Source of the DNA: Allygus modestus
Taxonomy: Eukaryota > Arthropoda > Insecta > Hemiptera > Cicadellidae
Assembly: GCA_963675035.1 (NCBI GenBank)
Contig: OY776114.1
Span: 20,134,709-20,198,708 of the forward strand
DNA: 64,000 nucleotides
Reading direction: 5' to 3'
The notes beneath the pieces were generated by a model that had not been told where the DNA came from, made no database searches, and saw only the letters and a program-made list of their open reading frames with translations. A program made the translations under genes and the position numbers. Of this stretch, positions 1 to 12,600 are shown piece after piece; the first letter of the stretch is position 1; every line of letters starts with the position of its first letter.

Positions 1-40
1 TTATATTCATTTTTAAAATAATTATGTTTGCTGCTTGTAA

Positions 41-469
41 TTAAGAGTCTTCATCACCGGAAGTTGCTCGACGCCAGCTTGGAGTTTTGTTCCATAAGGC
101 CAATGTTAACTTTGTGCCTCCATTACTCCTCACCTGATCGTCATATACAATTCATTTTGGTGTCAAATTAAAGGTTTAGTCGTCCTCTAGGGAAATACAA
201 TGTCGAATTCCTTAATTTGTGCATCATAGTTTAATAATAAATAGTTTAATTTTGAACCTAAACAATGTACATGTTCTCATTAATTTGTAACAAAATCAAA
301 ATTCTACTATTGTATTTCCCTAGAGGACGACGAAACTTTTAATTTGACACCAAAATTAATTGTTTGTGACGATCAGGTGTAGAGTAACGGAGGCACAAAG
401 TTAACATTGACCTTATGGAACAAAACAAAAATATGGCATCCGGCAACTTCCGGTGATGAAGACTCTTAA
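41..469. mobile_element. TTAA-flanked MITE with long terminal inverted repeats (family D, copy D1)
   Basis: Element 45-465 is flanked by TTAA at 41-44 and 466-469. Its left end GAGTCTTCATCACCGG is mirrored exactly at the right end. The inverted arms run about 45-204 and 311-465, with an AT-rich centre. No coding capacity is visible. The TTAA flanks suggest mobilisation by a piggyBac-type transposase (inference). Diverged relatives lie at about 10398-10481 and 39487-40782. Confidence 0.8.
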
Positions 470-3400
470 ATGAGGTACAGTTTCAAATGCTTGATCCATT
501 AAGCTTCTATACCAGATAAACCTTAGCTTAAAATTGTTAGTGCTCTTGGAGAGAACACCCACAATCTTTGACAAATAATACCCCGCAGCCTATTGAGTTA
601 TGTTTTCAACTTGGGTTGTGGCGTTAAATGTCTTTATGTACACATTTTCCATACTAATGTTTTTCTAATCCATACTTATTTAATATGCGAGCAGTTTTTT
701 TGTGACAAAAAAACTCCTAAACTACTGAACCGATGTTTTTGGTGTCATTGAAAAAGCCTATCGTGAAGTTGTGCAGGAATCTTTTTTATAGAGAAATAAT
801 TTGTGAGTCCCTGGGGAGCCCTGGGGCCCCTTAAAGTTGAGTTTTTTCCCATAAGCTTAACATTGGGAAATAACTATAAGTTTTAAGCAATCAGCTGATA
901 GATAGAGTAAAAACAGTTAATCAGCAGGCCATGTTGGCTTTGGAACGGTAACACAATATGTATACAGGAATTTCAGTATAATATTACGTTGTGATCACGA
1001 GCGAAGCCGCGACTGGCTACTAGTAGGTATTTAAAGTGCTTATTATTATTAACTTTGAGTATTCTTTGTAATCAATGAAAACACGCTTAGAGAATAATAT
1101 TTTAATTTAGCTCTCCAATTTGTGGTATTTCTCTTCCACATGCGCGGGATCTTACCATAGTAGTTTATTGTCCAGAGCACTGCTAATTTGGCTAAAATGT
1201 GTGCTACATCTAAATATAAAGCCAAACCAACAAGAAACATTCAAGAGTTTTACTTCAGTGAACCATCAAATACTTTAATGAAGTGTCTTGGTGAGAAAAT
1301 TGGAGGAATTTTATTAGTTTTATGGTAAATCGCTTCCTAAGGCCAAAATTCAGATATAGTATCAGGTTAAAACGCAGTTTTTAGTATTGGAATTTGATCA
1401 GACGTATGATTTGGTTTGACTACAAAACTGAAATTAGGTTAACTTTGGGAAAAGCTACTATAGATAAATGGAAGACATGCAATCTTCGAAAGAGAACGAT
1501 GAGCATCTTGAGATAAACTAAAGACACGGGATTGACTTTTCTGAATGTCCATAGTAGTATGGGCTTGCGAGCTTGTAAAACGATTAATCCTATCTTGTGG
1601 CTGTAGGCAAAATAGAATACCCACTGATTATGGCGTACGCATCTGCAGTATCGTGAGATACTGCGCCTCTACGCAGCCATCCGTGGCCAGTTCTGGTAAT
1701 AGGCGGCCCAGGACTCTACAGTTAGATGTCGCAACATCCCGGCCGCGACGAGCGGAGGCGCAATGTTGTGTTGTGGTCGTCTTATTTAGTGAAACTTGTT
1801 TTCAGCTCAGGCTGTGGACTCCCTGTTGACGTGTAACAGAGTTACGCCTCTAGCCTTGCCCTTATGTTGGTGGTTATCGTCTATAATCACTAGTCAGAAA
1901 GCTGGCTATATGGGATTAATATGAACTTTCTATTAGCTTTCATTTCCACCGCGACGAAATCTTGCAAATGAAATTGATGTTTGGGATCGCTTTCATTTTA
2001 CCGACCTCCTCCTAATATTCAAGGAATTTGCAATACGTATTTATATAGGTATCTATGTTTGTGCCTGAATTAAACCAATTTGATCTGCCATAACGACAGG
2101 TAATTCAAGTATTTTATAGACCAAGGGTTTATGCTTCACCTATCCTGATAGAACATCACGCCCGATGAACAATTGGCCAGAGAATTCGTTAATCCAAGAT
2201 TCCTGTACAAGGCCTAAAAAAGTGTTGTCATGTAAATTGGCTAAAAGGTTACTAGCTAAATGAGGATTTGCAAAGGATTTAATTACGCTTTGTCGATTGC
2301 ATTACAAATTTTGAAGTTAGTCTTATTTCGGCAAGGCTCTTCTCTTTTGGCGTGGTCCCTATTACATTTATTTTTTTGTATTATACGATGGCAGGCTCTG
2401 TAGGTCCAACTATCCACCAGCTACCTTAATGGCCTATTTATATTATTATTTCGTTTACAGTTTAAATTCGTTTTCACTGAATTTCATAGTTTTTTCCGTG
2501 AGCATTTTTTAGGTCTTCCATGTGAACTGTTTTATTGATTTATAATCTATTACCATATAGCTTTTCACTGTTAATTTTTATAGCTTATTCTTGTTGATAT
2601 TTTATATTTTTCGCTTTTCTTCCTTAATCTAATGAATCGTTTGAACGTTTTTACATTTGAACTGTACAACCATAATTAACTATTATCTTTATACCACTAG
2701 CATAGCTGTTTTGTTATTATTGTTATTGTCTTATTAAGGGTCGCTTGTATGTATCTTACTTAATCTAGTTTCATTGATTTGAAATAAAATGCCGTTAATA
2801 CGGCTTTTTCATTGGTATGAATAACATATAATATATGTAATCAATATTTAATGTATTTTCGGTGACGATTCTGAATTACCAGAACTATTACCTGGATAAG
2901 CATTTTTTTTTTGTTTTTTAACTACTTGTCACATAAACTCCCTGAACGGGAATGTTCACGTTTCTGGAAAACTACTGCAATCATCCACAATAAATCGTCT
3001 GTGCTTCTACAATAGTGAAATTCGGGAAATCGACCCAATAAATCACTGAGACGCTCGGTCAACCTAATAAAGTTATCCATGGGTCCTTAAACCATCAGTG
3101 CACGAGTCGACCATTGTCTTGGCTGTCAGCACTTTCTCTGAACATGCTGATAGTTTATACACCTAAGGATGTATTATGGCGACTCATCTGTCAGTCAAGT
3201 CAAGAGATGACAAGTGTGTCGAATATGTGGCTCAAGGATGCGTTATGTAAGGAAAGGCCGAGCTGACTGTGACTCGACGAATGCTTGCGAGTAAGGAGAG
3301 GTTTGCATACATCAATTACTTTTACGGCTAAGAAATAACAGTTTAAACCTTGACTTTGCCTTCAGGAACAACACCATGAAACTGCATCTTGCATTATCAT

Positions 3401-3600
3401 CTTGTTAGTAAGCCATTTAGGAGCCCATAACCCAGTATAATTTGTTAGGTATTTGCGATTTGTAATGGGCAATGTCGTTCATCCCATTCTTTTTTACCTT
3501 TCATGTCAGTCACCAAGGGCTATTATGTTCAGACGGCGCCGGCACTGTAACGGTTGTAAAGTGAGGCAAGCGCTTTCATTAGCCAAACACAAAAACATAG
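470..3600. other. No gene recognised
   Basis: I see no coding region with recognisable motifs. The stretch is AT-rich apart from a GC-richer patch at about 1620-1860. Short open frames here (for example 1545-1829 +) show no domain and look random. It holds one copy of a dispersed repeat at 1255-1465 (separate entry). Confidence 0.5.
1255..1465. repeat. Dispersed repeat E, copy 1 (lacks the MITE present in copy 2)
   Basis: About 1255-1320 resembles 48823-48890, sharing the core GGTGAGAAAAT. About 1365-1465 resembles 49380-49500, sharing GATTTGACTAAACTGAAAT-like sequence. The other copy is split by a TTAA MITE at 48900-49366, so this copy serves as a paralogous empty site. Nothing is known of its function. 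Confidence 0.55.
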
Positions 3601-3675
3601 TGGAGTAGAACAGTGGTAACGACCGCGCCTCATCACGGGAGGCAAGGGTTGAGTTTGTGAGGAGTCTCACCTCAC
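3601..3675 (+). mobile_element. Possible tRNA-derived SINE head
   Basis: Sequence resembling a pol III A box (AGTGGTAACGACCG, about 3612) is followed about 35 nt later by a B-box-like GGGTTGAGTTT (about 3647). The spacing and order suit a tRNA-like SINE 5' end. The B box is a poor match to GGTTCGANTCC and no clear 3' tail was found, so this is tentative. It is not a functional tRNA. Confidence 0.3.
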
Positions 3676-4404
3676 CCAGCGGCGCGATGGGTACTTAAAG
3701 AGCTGTACTAAGAGGGCAGAAGCCCTGCAGCCCTGAAGCCCTGTGCACTCTGTAGCCTAACAATGGGTTTTAGCAGCTCTTAACAAGCGAGAGAACGATT
3801 AATTATGAAAGTATGCAAAATTCCAATTGAGGTCCAAACATAAAAATCCCAAATACCTGGATTCTGGGGTCAGCTAACTGAACGAACTGTTTTACACAAT
3901 ATATATTTTCATAAACGCGTTTCATTTCAATACATCGCATCCTGATAAAATCGAATGTAAATTGGAAAGTGGATAACACGCAACACGCAACTCCTGGTGG
4001 AGGAATGTTGAAACATTACGCTAAGTGCGTGAAAACTTCCTGTAGTGCCAGTCGGTGCACTTCCGCCTGCAGTGTGTCATGTCTTCTCGTGGAAGTGGAA
4101 GTAGTTACTGCTACTGTCCTCTAGTTACCGCAACCGAGGGTTACAAAATAAACCACAAGGTTGCGCAACTAGCTGGGGACTAATTACTGCTGACTGTAGA
4201 AAGTGATCCTGATGTTAAAGTGTTTGAATTGGTTCGCCACTTATACGATACAATATAATATGTTAATATGATACATTTTACCTTTTAGCGAATTTCCCCT
4301 ATAGGGAAGAAGCTATTACCGTAGGTGGCATGGTAAGACTTAAGCCCGAGACCATGATAACTTTTCGTTTTGAGGTCCCCAGATGTCAAAAACACTATTC
4401 GTTC

Positions 4405-4458
4405 AAATTTATATATGTATATATGTATATATGTATATATGTATATATATATATATAT
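4405..4458. repeat. TATATG/TA microsatellite inside A1
   Basis: Repeated TATATGTA units end in a short TA run directly before the ATT-rich LINE tail. The equivalent microsatellite in other A copies is (TG)n or (TA)n. Confidence 0.85.
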
Positions 4459-5852
4459 GTAATAATAATAATAATAATAATATTAATAATTTATTGCATA
4501 TAACATTACAAAAATGTGTGCAAAATTTCAAAAAACATGAATGATAGAGATCAGTTTGTTGTCTTTGTCTTCTGTATTTCGTTGAATTCATGATCGAGTA
4601 CATATAAAGGATTTTCTAAATAATAAAGTTTTACTTTTTTGATGTCTCTGCTTGAATTAATTGAAATGTTGTGATTTTCCTTTAATTTGTTTAATAATTT
4701 GCCAATTGCATAATAAATAGTTTTTTCATATATTGTTGTTCGATGTACTGGATGTTGGATATAATCTTTTTTTCTTGTGTCATATTGGCTGTGGCATTGC
4801 TTGCTAGTAAATTTGTTTTTGTTTTTTAAGTAGTATTTTAGTAATTCTACAACATATAATCCAAATGTAGTCAATATTTTGTCTTCTTTGAAATGTTCAA
4901 AGCATGATTCGTCATATGACAGATTGTTTATTATTCTAATGGCCCGTTTTTGTAGCCGAAAAATCTTTTTTTTATTTTCCATTGATGTCGCAAACCAAAT
5001 TGGGAGACAATAAGTTAAAATACTTTGAAAAAAGGAAAATTATGCAACTTTTAAGGTGGGTTTGTCCACACATTGGGCTAAAACTCTTAAACAAAAACAA
5101 CAGGAATTAAGTTTTTTTGAAATCTTCTCAATATGATTAGTCCATGTTAATTTGTTGTCAATAATGAGGCCTAGGACTCTAGTGTCGTGAACCGTGTTAA
5201 TTATATGGTTATCAAATTTGCAGGTAGGTGAATTTTCTTGTTGTTTCTTTTTGAAATGGAAATTTAAAATATTTGTCTTAGAACAGTTTAACACCATTCC
5301 GTTTACCGAAAACCAGTAATTGAGCTCTAAAAGTGAGTGGTTTAACGAGTATTGTAAATTTTCAAATGAGCTTCCAGACACAACAACACTAGTGTCATCT
5401 GCAAATTGAATTAGTTTATTCGATTGTGCATTACATGCAATGTCCGAAACATAAATAATAAACAATAGAGGTCCCAGTATTGACCCTTGAGGTACTCCCA
5501 TTTTTACAGTTTCCCAACTAGACTCCTGTTCAAAATTTTTCAATTTTATTTTAACCTTTTGTTTTCTATTGTATAAATATGAACTCATTATTTCTCCTGC
5601 TACACCTCTTACTCCAAGTGCTTCTAATTTATCAATCAATTTCATGATCGATGCTGTCAAAAGCTTTTGAAAGATCACATTGGATTGATGCCACAAATTT
5701 ACTGTCTTCGATATTTTTAACCAACAAATCTATGTACTCAGCTAAGGCATCAAGTGTTGACAAGTCTCTTCGAAATCCATATTGTTCAATATTGATTAAA
5801 TTGTGTTTTTCCAGGAAAGACAAAAATCTGTCATATATGATTTTTTCAATTA
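4459..5852 (-). mobile_element. 5'-truncated non-LTR retrotransposon (LINE)
   Basis: The minus-strand element ends in a (TTA/ATT)n tail at about 4459-4492. It carries the C-terminal part of a reverse transcriptase and is truncated at about 5852. It sits inside the microsatellite of A1. A target-site duplication cannot be defined because the target is simple sequence. The RT style (FADDTS, GVPQGSILGPLLF) points to the jockey/CR1 side of the LINE tree, but I cannot fix the clade by eye. Confidence 0.8.
4551..5823 (-). pseudogene. LINE reverse transcriptase, broken
   Basis: Two open segments encode RT blocks. 5823-5632 carries GFRRDLSTLDAL and DLSKAFDSIDHE (the first catalytic Asp region). 5696-5040 carries GVPQGSILGPLLF, the FADD active-site motif and VLGLIIDNKLTW. 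Joining them needs a frameshift in their overlap at about 5632-5696. A TAA at 5040-5042 then interrupts the frame, which continues without a shift into 4982-4551, the C-terminal region after the RT. The endonuclease and the N-terminal RT are missing. With a frameshift, a nonsense codon and 5' truncation, this copy cannot encode a working polymerase. The family assignment rests on RT motifs only. Confidence 0.85.
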
Positions 5853-6441
5853 TGTATGTCCGTTACCGCGATAACTTTTGAAAGAAACACCCGATTTTGA
5901 TGAAATTTAGCACAAATGGGGAGAGTAGCATTTATGACTTTCAGTTCGAAAACCAGATCGATTGCACTATGAGAAGGGGGTTTTATAGGGGTTTAAAATT
6001 TTCCAAAAATCGGTTTTTTGCAAATTTGACCCCAAAATGTTAAAATCACTCAATTTTGGTTTTAGCCATTTTGTAGAGCTTAAAAACAAATAATTTTGTA
6101 TTTTGAATCATTAACCTAGGTTAAGTGGTTGCGGAGAAAATCCAAAAAACGTGTCTCATGTTAATCTTATGGGAAAAAGGTTTTTCGATTTTTCTCAGAT
6201 AATTTTAATAAAAACTTCACATTTCTTTTTATTAATATGTTTAGCTCAACAAAACAAACATTTTGCTGTTTTAATCGCTGTTCTACGTCCAACCGTTGCA
6301 GTGATATTCAAAGTGCTAAACACAGTCGTTGTCCAATGTTATCCTTATGGAGAATAAATAAAATTCTATATCTTGATTGAAACTTGGTATGTGGCTTCAA
6401 CTAGTTGTGGTATATTGATATCAGCACAATAAAACAAGTTT

Positions 6442-8084
6442 TTAGCGAATTTCCCCTATAGGGAAGAAGCTATTACCGTAGGTCTCATGGTAAGACTTAA
6501 GCCCCAGACCATGATAACTTTTTGTTTTGAGGTCCCCAGATGCCAAAAACACTATTCGTTCAAATTTATACATATATGTGTGTGTGTGTGTGTGTGTGTC
6601 CGTTACCACGATAACTTTTGAAAGAAGCGCCCGATTTTGATGAAATGTGGCACAAATGTGGAGAGTAACAATTATGACTTTAAGTTCGAAAACCAGAAAA
6701 ATCGGACCATGGGAAGGGGGATTAATGGGGTTTTTAAATTTTCCAAAAATCAGGTTTTTGCATTTTTCACCCTAAAATTTTTAAAAAACTTAATTTTGGT
6801 TTTGACCATGTTATAGAGCTTAAAAAAACAAATAATATGGTATTTTGAATTAATAACCTAGGTTAAGTGGTTGCGGAGAAAATCCAAAAAACGTACTCAT
6901 AAAATCTCCCATGTTAATCTTATGGGAAAACAGTTTTTGGCTTTTCCTCAGTTTATTTTAATGTAAACTTCACATTTGCTCTTACTAATCTGTTCAGTTC
7001 CACAAAACAATCATTTTGGTGTTTAAATTTTCATTCTACGCCGAACCGTTGCTGATATATTCAAAGTGCTAAACACAGTATGTTGTCCAATGTTATCCTT
7101 ATGGAGAATAAATAAAATTCTATATCTCGATTATTTATGAATGTATGTTGATGAAACTTGTTATGTGGCTTCATGTAGTACTGGTATATTGATATTTGCA
7201 CAAAAATTGAGTTTTTGTTGATTATTCCGTTAGCAGCAAACCTGCGTACTCAGCCCCCATGTTATTCTTATGGAGAATAAGTCAGATTTACTGAGTCCCT
7301 CAATTATGAACATAAATTAATAAAACTTGGTATGTAGCTTCACTTGGTTAAATTATATTGATAATTGCATAAAAACCCATTTTTTCCTTGTTGCAGCAAA
7401 CCTGCTTACTCAGCCCCCATGTTATTCTTATGGAGAATCACTAAATTGTTACATAGCGCTTATTTATGATTAAATATTGATGAAACATGGTATGTGGCTT
7501 CGCCTAGTTACATTCTATTTATATTTGCATAAAAACCAATTGTTTGTGTTCCTTATTTCAGCAAACCTAAGCACTCATTACCAATGTTATTCTTATGGAG
7601 AATGATTAAAATCGCTTATATGTGAATATATTTTTATGAAACTTAGTATGCGGCTTTATGTGGTATTAAGACATATATTATGCATTGTAAATTCGCTGAG
7701 TATGCAGGTTTGCTGCAACGGGGGTATTTATAGTTCCCGTAGCAGCAAACCTGCATACTCGGCCCGCATGTTATTCATATGGAGAATAAGTAAAGTTGTA
7801 TATCTCCCTTAATTATGAACCTAAATTAAGAGAACTTGGTATGTAGCTTCACCTGGTTCAGTTGTATTGATAATTGCAAAAAAACACTTTACTTATCTTC
7901 CTCGTTGCACCAAACCTGCGTCCTCAACCCTAATGTTATTCTTATGGAGAATAAATCAAATGTTATCTGTCACTTGTTTATGAATGTATTTTTGTGAAAC
8001 TTGGTAATTGGCTTTATGCAGTAGTGAGACATATATAGCATTGTAAATTCGCTAAGTACGCAGGTTTGCTGCGACGGGGGTATT
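6442..8084 (-). mobile_element. Family A element, copy A2 (Helentron/HINE-like)
   Basis: The longest family A copy. Its left end TTAGCGAATTTCCCCTATAG carries the subterminal repeat and a CCCTATAGGG hairpin. A (TG)n microsatellite lies at 6578-6599. The core (GTCCGTTACCACGATAACTT and following) is about 600 bp. A tandem array of roughly 164-bp units follows, and the far end is AAATTCGCTAAGTACGCAGG then CGGGGGTATTTT. The 11-nt inverted subterminal pair is AGCGAATTTCC/GGAAATTCGCT (here AAATTCGCT). There is no coding capacity. The architecture matches what is known of non-autonomous Helentrons (HINE, DINE-1), which is an inference. Confidence 0.65.
7225..8080. repeat. Tandem array of ~164-bp units within A2
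   Basis: Five units each begin near a GCAGCAAACCTGCGTACTCA-like box, at about 7231, 7394, 7558, 7742 and 7905. Each is followed by ATGTTATTCTTATGGAGAAT and an ACTTGGTATGTGGCTTCA-like segment. Unit number varies between family A copies. Confidence 0.75.
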
Positions 8085-9085
8085 TTTAGTTTATAAAGAA
8101 ATAGTCCGGTTAGTTTTGATTATGTGTTGTTACAAATATTGTTTAAGAAAATCTAATATTTATTCCATGAATAAATGATCTCGAGTACACCAACTAACTG
8201 TTTGTGCTTCTACTTGTAAAGCTACAGCTGCAATGTAAACTTTTATTATAAATCTTTTTTAAATGTGGAGGTTTATAAAGTTGCCTGGAAAAACTAGTTT
8301 TGGTACCCCTATCAGATAGGTACCCCTATACAATATTCTAAAACTACAATATTACAATTGTAAACGAACAATTTTTGTAGTCACCCAACAATCGTTTAGG
8401 TCAAAACTCAAAGAACAGTAACGAAAATATAGAATATTATGCGTATTGCTTTACTTAATAATATCATTTATTTGAGAAATGTTTACTATATTACATTACT
8501 CTATAGATAACATTCTAATCCTAAATGAGTCTCTACAATAAACTCATTTTATAGAAATTCAGTTTTATTTTAGCTTAAAATAGGAATCCTTTTACATTTC
8601 TGTCCATTAACATTGCACTATAGAACTACACGTCGTTGTGGCGGAGGCGTGGTACACCAGTGGGAATGACCTTCACCTTGAAGGCCCAAGTGGGGAAAGT
8701 TAGTCATTGATCCACGATATCCCCCTCCCTGAGCTTCGAATACAAACAATTCATTATGATCAGTATTCAATTTCATCTCGCCCATTGAATGCGTGAGTGC
8801 TCTCGAACGCTTCTTGACGCCGCGCCTCGGATCGCTGGCTTCTTGTCTATACAGCACAGTGGCGTAACTGATTTGTTGAGCCCTCCCGCAAACTCATTTT
8901 TAGAACCCCCCATACGATACAATCGTACAGTTTCACCCTGTACCTATTCATTAGGACTAAATTATGGGATAAGATTGCATGAGCCAAGGTCGTTTTCTAA
9001 CCTAAAAATACATAATGTCAGTTTCAGTCTTGTTTAATTTTAGTAACTGCCGGACCCGTTTACCTTGCCTCTTCGTTTTCTACAC
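8085..9085. other. No gene recognised
   Basis: AT-rich DNA with a slightly GC-richer patch at 8620-8860. Short frames on both strands show no recognisable domain. I see nothing else here. Confidence 0.5.
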
Positions 9086-9381
9086 TAAGGGCCGCTTTCC
9101 CAAACTTACGTTTAAACTAATCCTGGGGTTATTTTTATCTTGAGATTAAGGTGCAATTCGTTTTCCCGAAAACTTGATCCAGGTTTTGTTTGTTTGTTTA
9201 CCCTCAAGTTAAACTGGAAGCAAATATTTATTACACAAGACCTAAGATCATAGAATAAAATCATTCAACAGTGTTCTCTTTAGGTTTAACATAACACAGG
9301 TTTAAACTATCCATAACACATTGGGAAAGCGGTATTTCCCATAAACTTAAGTTAAACTTTACTTGAGGAAAGCGGCCCTAA
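9086..9381. mobile_element. Small inverted-repeat MITE with GGGCCGCTTTCC ends
   Basis: The left end GGGCCGCTTTCC (9089) is mirrored by GGAAAGCGGCCC ending at 9378. TAA occurs on both sides (9086-9088 and 9379-9381), so the target duplication is TA or TAA. The arms continue imperfectly with runs related to CTTAAGTTTAAACT. It has no ORF. Confidence 0.7.
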
Positions 9382-9514
9382 GTAGACTTAGCCCACTAAG
9401 CCTTTCTTAGAACATGGTGCTTCCGACTTTATTTGGAAATTGTTATCAAGCTTATTAACATTTATCCAAATTAAATATTACAATTTCATCCCATCATGCA
9501 GGCCCGCCAAAGCC

Positions 9515-9640
9515 TTTATGGGGGTTTACAATTTTCCAAAAATCGGTTTATTGCAAATTTCACTCAATTTTGGTTATATCCATTTTATAGAACTTAAAAA
9601 ACAAATAACATAGTATTTTGAATCATTAACCTAGGTTAAA
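9515..9640 (-). repeat. Fragment of a family A core
   Basis: GGGGGTTTACAATTTTCCAA through ATTAACCTAGGTTAA matches the A1/A2 core at about 5975-6125. Both ends are lost, and the fragment runs into a C-rich tract at 9650-9661. Confidence 0.65.
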
Positions 9641-12600
9641 CTAGGTCCGTGCCCCCCCCCCGCACCGCGGGCCCTGCAGGGCCTGGCAGATACGCCACTG
9701 ATACAGCACCTGCGACTGTGATTTTTTAACATTAGGGAAATTATTCCAAGAAGTACTTTTAAGAGAACTCTAGTCACGTAACATTCCCGTTTCTACAGCT
9801 TCTCCCATAAGACCAGTTAACTTTCAAAGCCCGTCCCTCCTCAACGGATTATCCGCAATCTTAGTTTTATGGTTCATTTTAAAGAACAACGAAATGCCTA
9901 GCGGTTTGAGAGAGTGGAATTTCGATGTCATAAATACTTTACCCATAAAAACATCGTAAATATTTCATATTTTAGAATTGTATTGTACGATTATTATTTT
10001 CATATCAAAATTGTACTCACTGAAATCGATAGACATATTTTGTGAGTGGAGCCCGTAGTTAAACTAAATCATCTGAAGTTATCAGAAGCCATCTCAGAAT
10101 GCTGTACCATTCTAGGAGTAGCCTTTTAAAACGCCGTGTCTTTTGTCACCCGATCGTTCATTATATATCGGTTTTGAGGTAAAATTTAACTTCTAGTAGT
10201 TAGTTATTTAGCCTAGTTAATTTTTAAAGTTTTTAACTTATCTTCAAATTGTTGAGACAGTTCTGCTTGAAATAAAAATATTATTAAAAGTGTGTAATTC
10301 TGTTTTTTTTTTTTTTTTATCAAAAATGTCTCTCACCATACGACTATAATAGGATTAATTGTTATGGTAAGACCTAATTTATTGGATTTTTGGTTAAGGA
10401 GTAAAGCGTATTGAAAGTTAATATGCTCTTATGGGACAAACCTCCAAAATGGCCACCGGCAACTTCCGGTGATGAATACTCTTTTAGTGAAATCGACAGC
10501 CTAGTCACGAGTCAATGGAATGCAAGAGATCGCCAGCTCCAGGCATCATATAAATCAACAAGAATTCTTTCTAGATTCCTGCTTATCCTTTCCCTTCTCG
10601 ACAACTGCAGTTTCCTTTGGTTTTACTGCAGTTCAAGCCTTATACAACACCTGCAGATCGTGTGTGCAACAACTTTGTGTTAGAAAGCAACTCGCCGCAC
10701 GCTTTCGTGCCTTATAGGTAACATAATGTCAACGTGTCAGCAACGGCATGAGCATTCCACACGATCCCATTCATCATGATCCATTCTTAAAAGCTATAAA
10801 CTCTAAGGTGGCTTCTATATTTTAATTGATGAATTAGCACAATTGATTTTATCACAGTCAATTACCACAGTCAATATTGCTGTTTCATTCAAAATAATGA
10901 GGAAAGTCAGTCTGGTGGATATCATGGTAAACCCCCTTTACTTGAAACTTTGGCAGTCACTTAAAACATAAATTGATACAAAACTAAATCATTTATTCGC
11001 AGCAGATCTTTACTGTAACATTTTTAAGATGTATTCCTTCTTCTTCATGGAAATGCTTATTCTTTGAGTGTAGGGCCTACTGATAAAAATTAAAAAACTA
11101 ATTATCTCTGGTAATGCTGTACGCGTTTCAAAAGCTGGGAATAAGTGTACTTTAATCCATATGTTTGGTTCTCCAGCTCGACGGATCACAGCAAGTGGCG
11201 TTATATAATCCATAGTGCCTCGTTACGGTGGAGAAAGTGACCATAAATGTTTTATTTTGTCGCTTAATGACCATGTGGGACCTCTCCACGCCAGCAAGTC
11301 CCTCGCACGCTGTTAGCACCTCCGTACTTCGTATCCCACACCATATCATATTTCATTTATTGGAAAAGAATTGTTACCGCAGATATTTATACCTATAACT
11401 ATTTATAACGTTTTCCAGTTTGTTGGGTTTCTAAATAGTCTACGCTGCAATTAAAAAAAACAATAATCTCTATGTTTCAAATAGTCCCATCTCCTTACAT
11501 CGATCAATTGCATCAGTTGCAGGTTAGTTGCATTAACAAGCAATTTATCGCGTGCAACTTATTTTCTGCTACTGGAAATATGAGTAAAATTCACCCGTTT
11601 AGTTGCTCACCAATAAACTGTAAGTCTGAAACTTATTGGACTGGCATGCAGTCTGGATTGATTACTAGTGCTAGCTAACGTTAATTTGATCCTAAGCATC
11701 TCTGGTGCACTCGCAACTATTAATGGGTAAGAATTAATAAACAATATTCTATTAAGAAAGGCCCCATTACTCTTAATGGAGGCCTTGTTTAAAATATTAT
11801 TTTGTTAATTCTCTAGCATTTTTGTGAAGTTTAATTTTGTATCTGCATTGAAAAAACGTTATATCATTCATAAAGTATTAAATTTACAGTTGTGTCTAAA
11901 AATTATATTACATGTTTGTAAAAATTTAGAAGTATGCTGTTTTTTATGGGCTTGTTATTGTACATTGTTAAGTGCAGGGTCATAGATTGACCGGTAAGAG
12001 CCTACAAACAACGATTTTTTACTAAAAATTTTTATTTTAGTAGTTGGATGTTTTGTTAAATTTCGGGGAAGGTACAACATACATGCTCTTTATCTTTCTT
12101 GGAAGTTAGGTAGAGTTAAATGACCTAATGAACTTAAGTCTATTCAGGCAACATGTTCTTTCAAAGTTAAAATCTAATATTTTTCCTAACCGAACTTCTT
12201 TTAGTTAAAATATTTATAAGCTGGATTAATTAATTTCTACATTTGACCGTGAAAACCAAAAAGTTATTTTTGTGTTTTATTTCTTGCATTGACAGCTCAT
12301 CGTGTGTTGACAGATAGGAATTGAATTAGATCAAATAAATTATGTCTAGTTTAAATCAACGGATGTTGATGCCTTGAATGTTAAGACTACACAATTTCAA
12401 GAGTTGGTACTGAACAGTCCTGTTACAAGGTTCATACTGTCACAGTGGGGCGATCCACAGGAGAAAAATTCAATTTTAATACGTATAGGTCAACGTACAG
12501 CTTACGTTTTAAAAGTTCAAAAACTACACGAAAATAACACTTTTACTGCATTCTATATAGCTTAGAGTTTATAAATAGTTCATCTAGTTGATATCCAAGA

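Larger units (their letters stand above)
4285..6441 (-). mobile_element. Family A element, copy A1 (Helentron/HINE-like), split by a LINE
   Basis: The 3' terminus in element sense is at the left: AGCGAATTTCCCCTATAGGG starting at 4287, a palindromic hairpin next to the subterminal repeat. It runs to an AT-rich microsatellite at 4405-4458, is interrupted by a LINE (4459 to about 5852), and resumes with GTCCGTTACCGCGATAACTT at 5858. The rest matches copy A2 until 6441, where A2 abuts it. No protein is encoded. The family label is inferred from structure. Confidence 0.6.

Noticed and set aside
1545..1829. 94-codon frame over the GC-richer patch
   Set aside because: No motif; raised GC alone makes longer frames likely.
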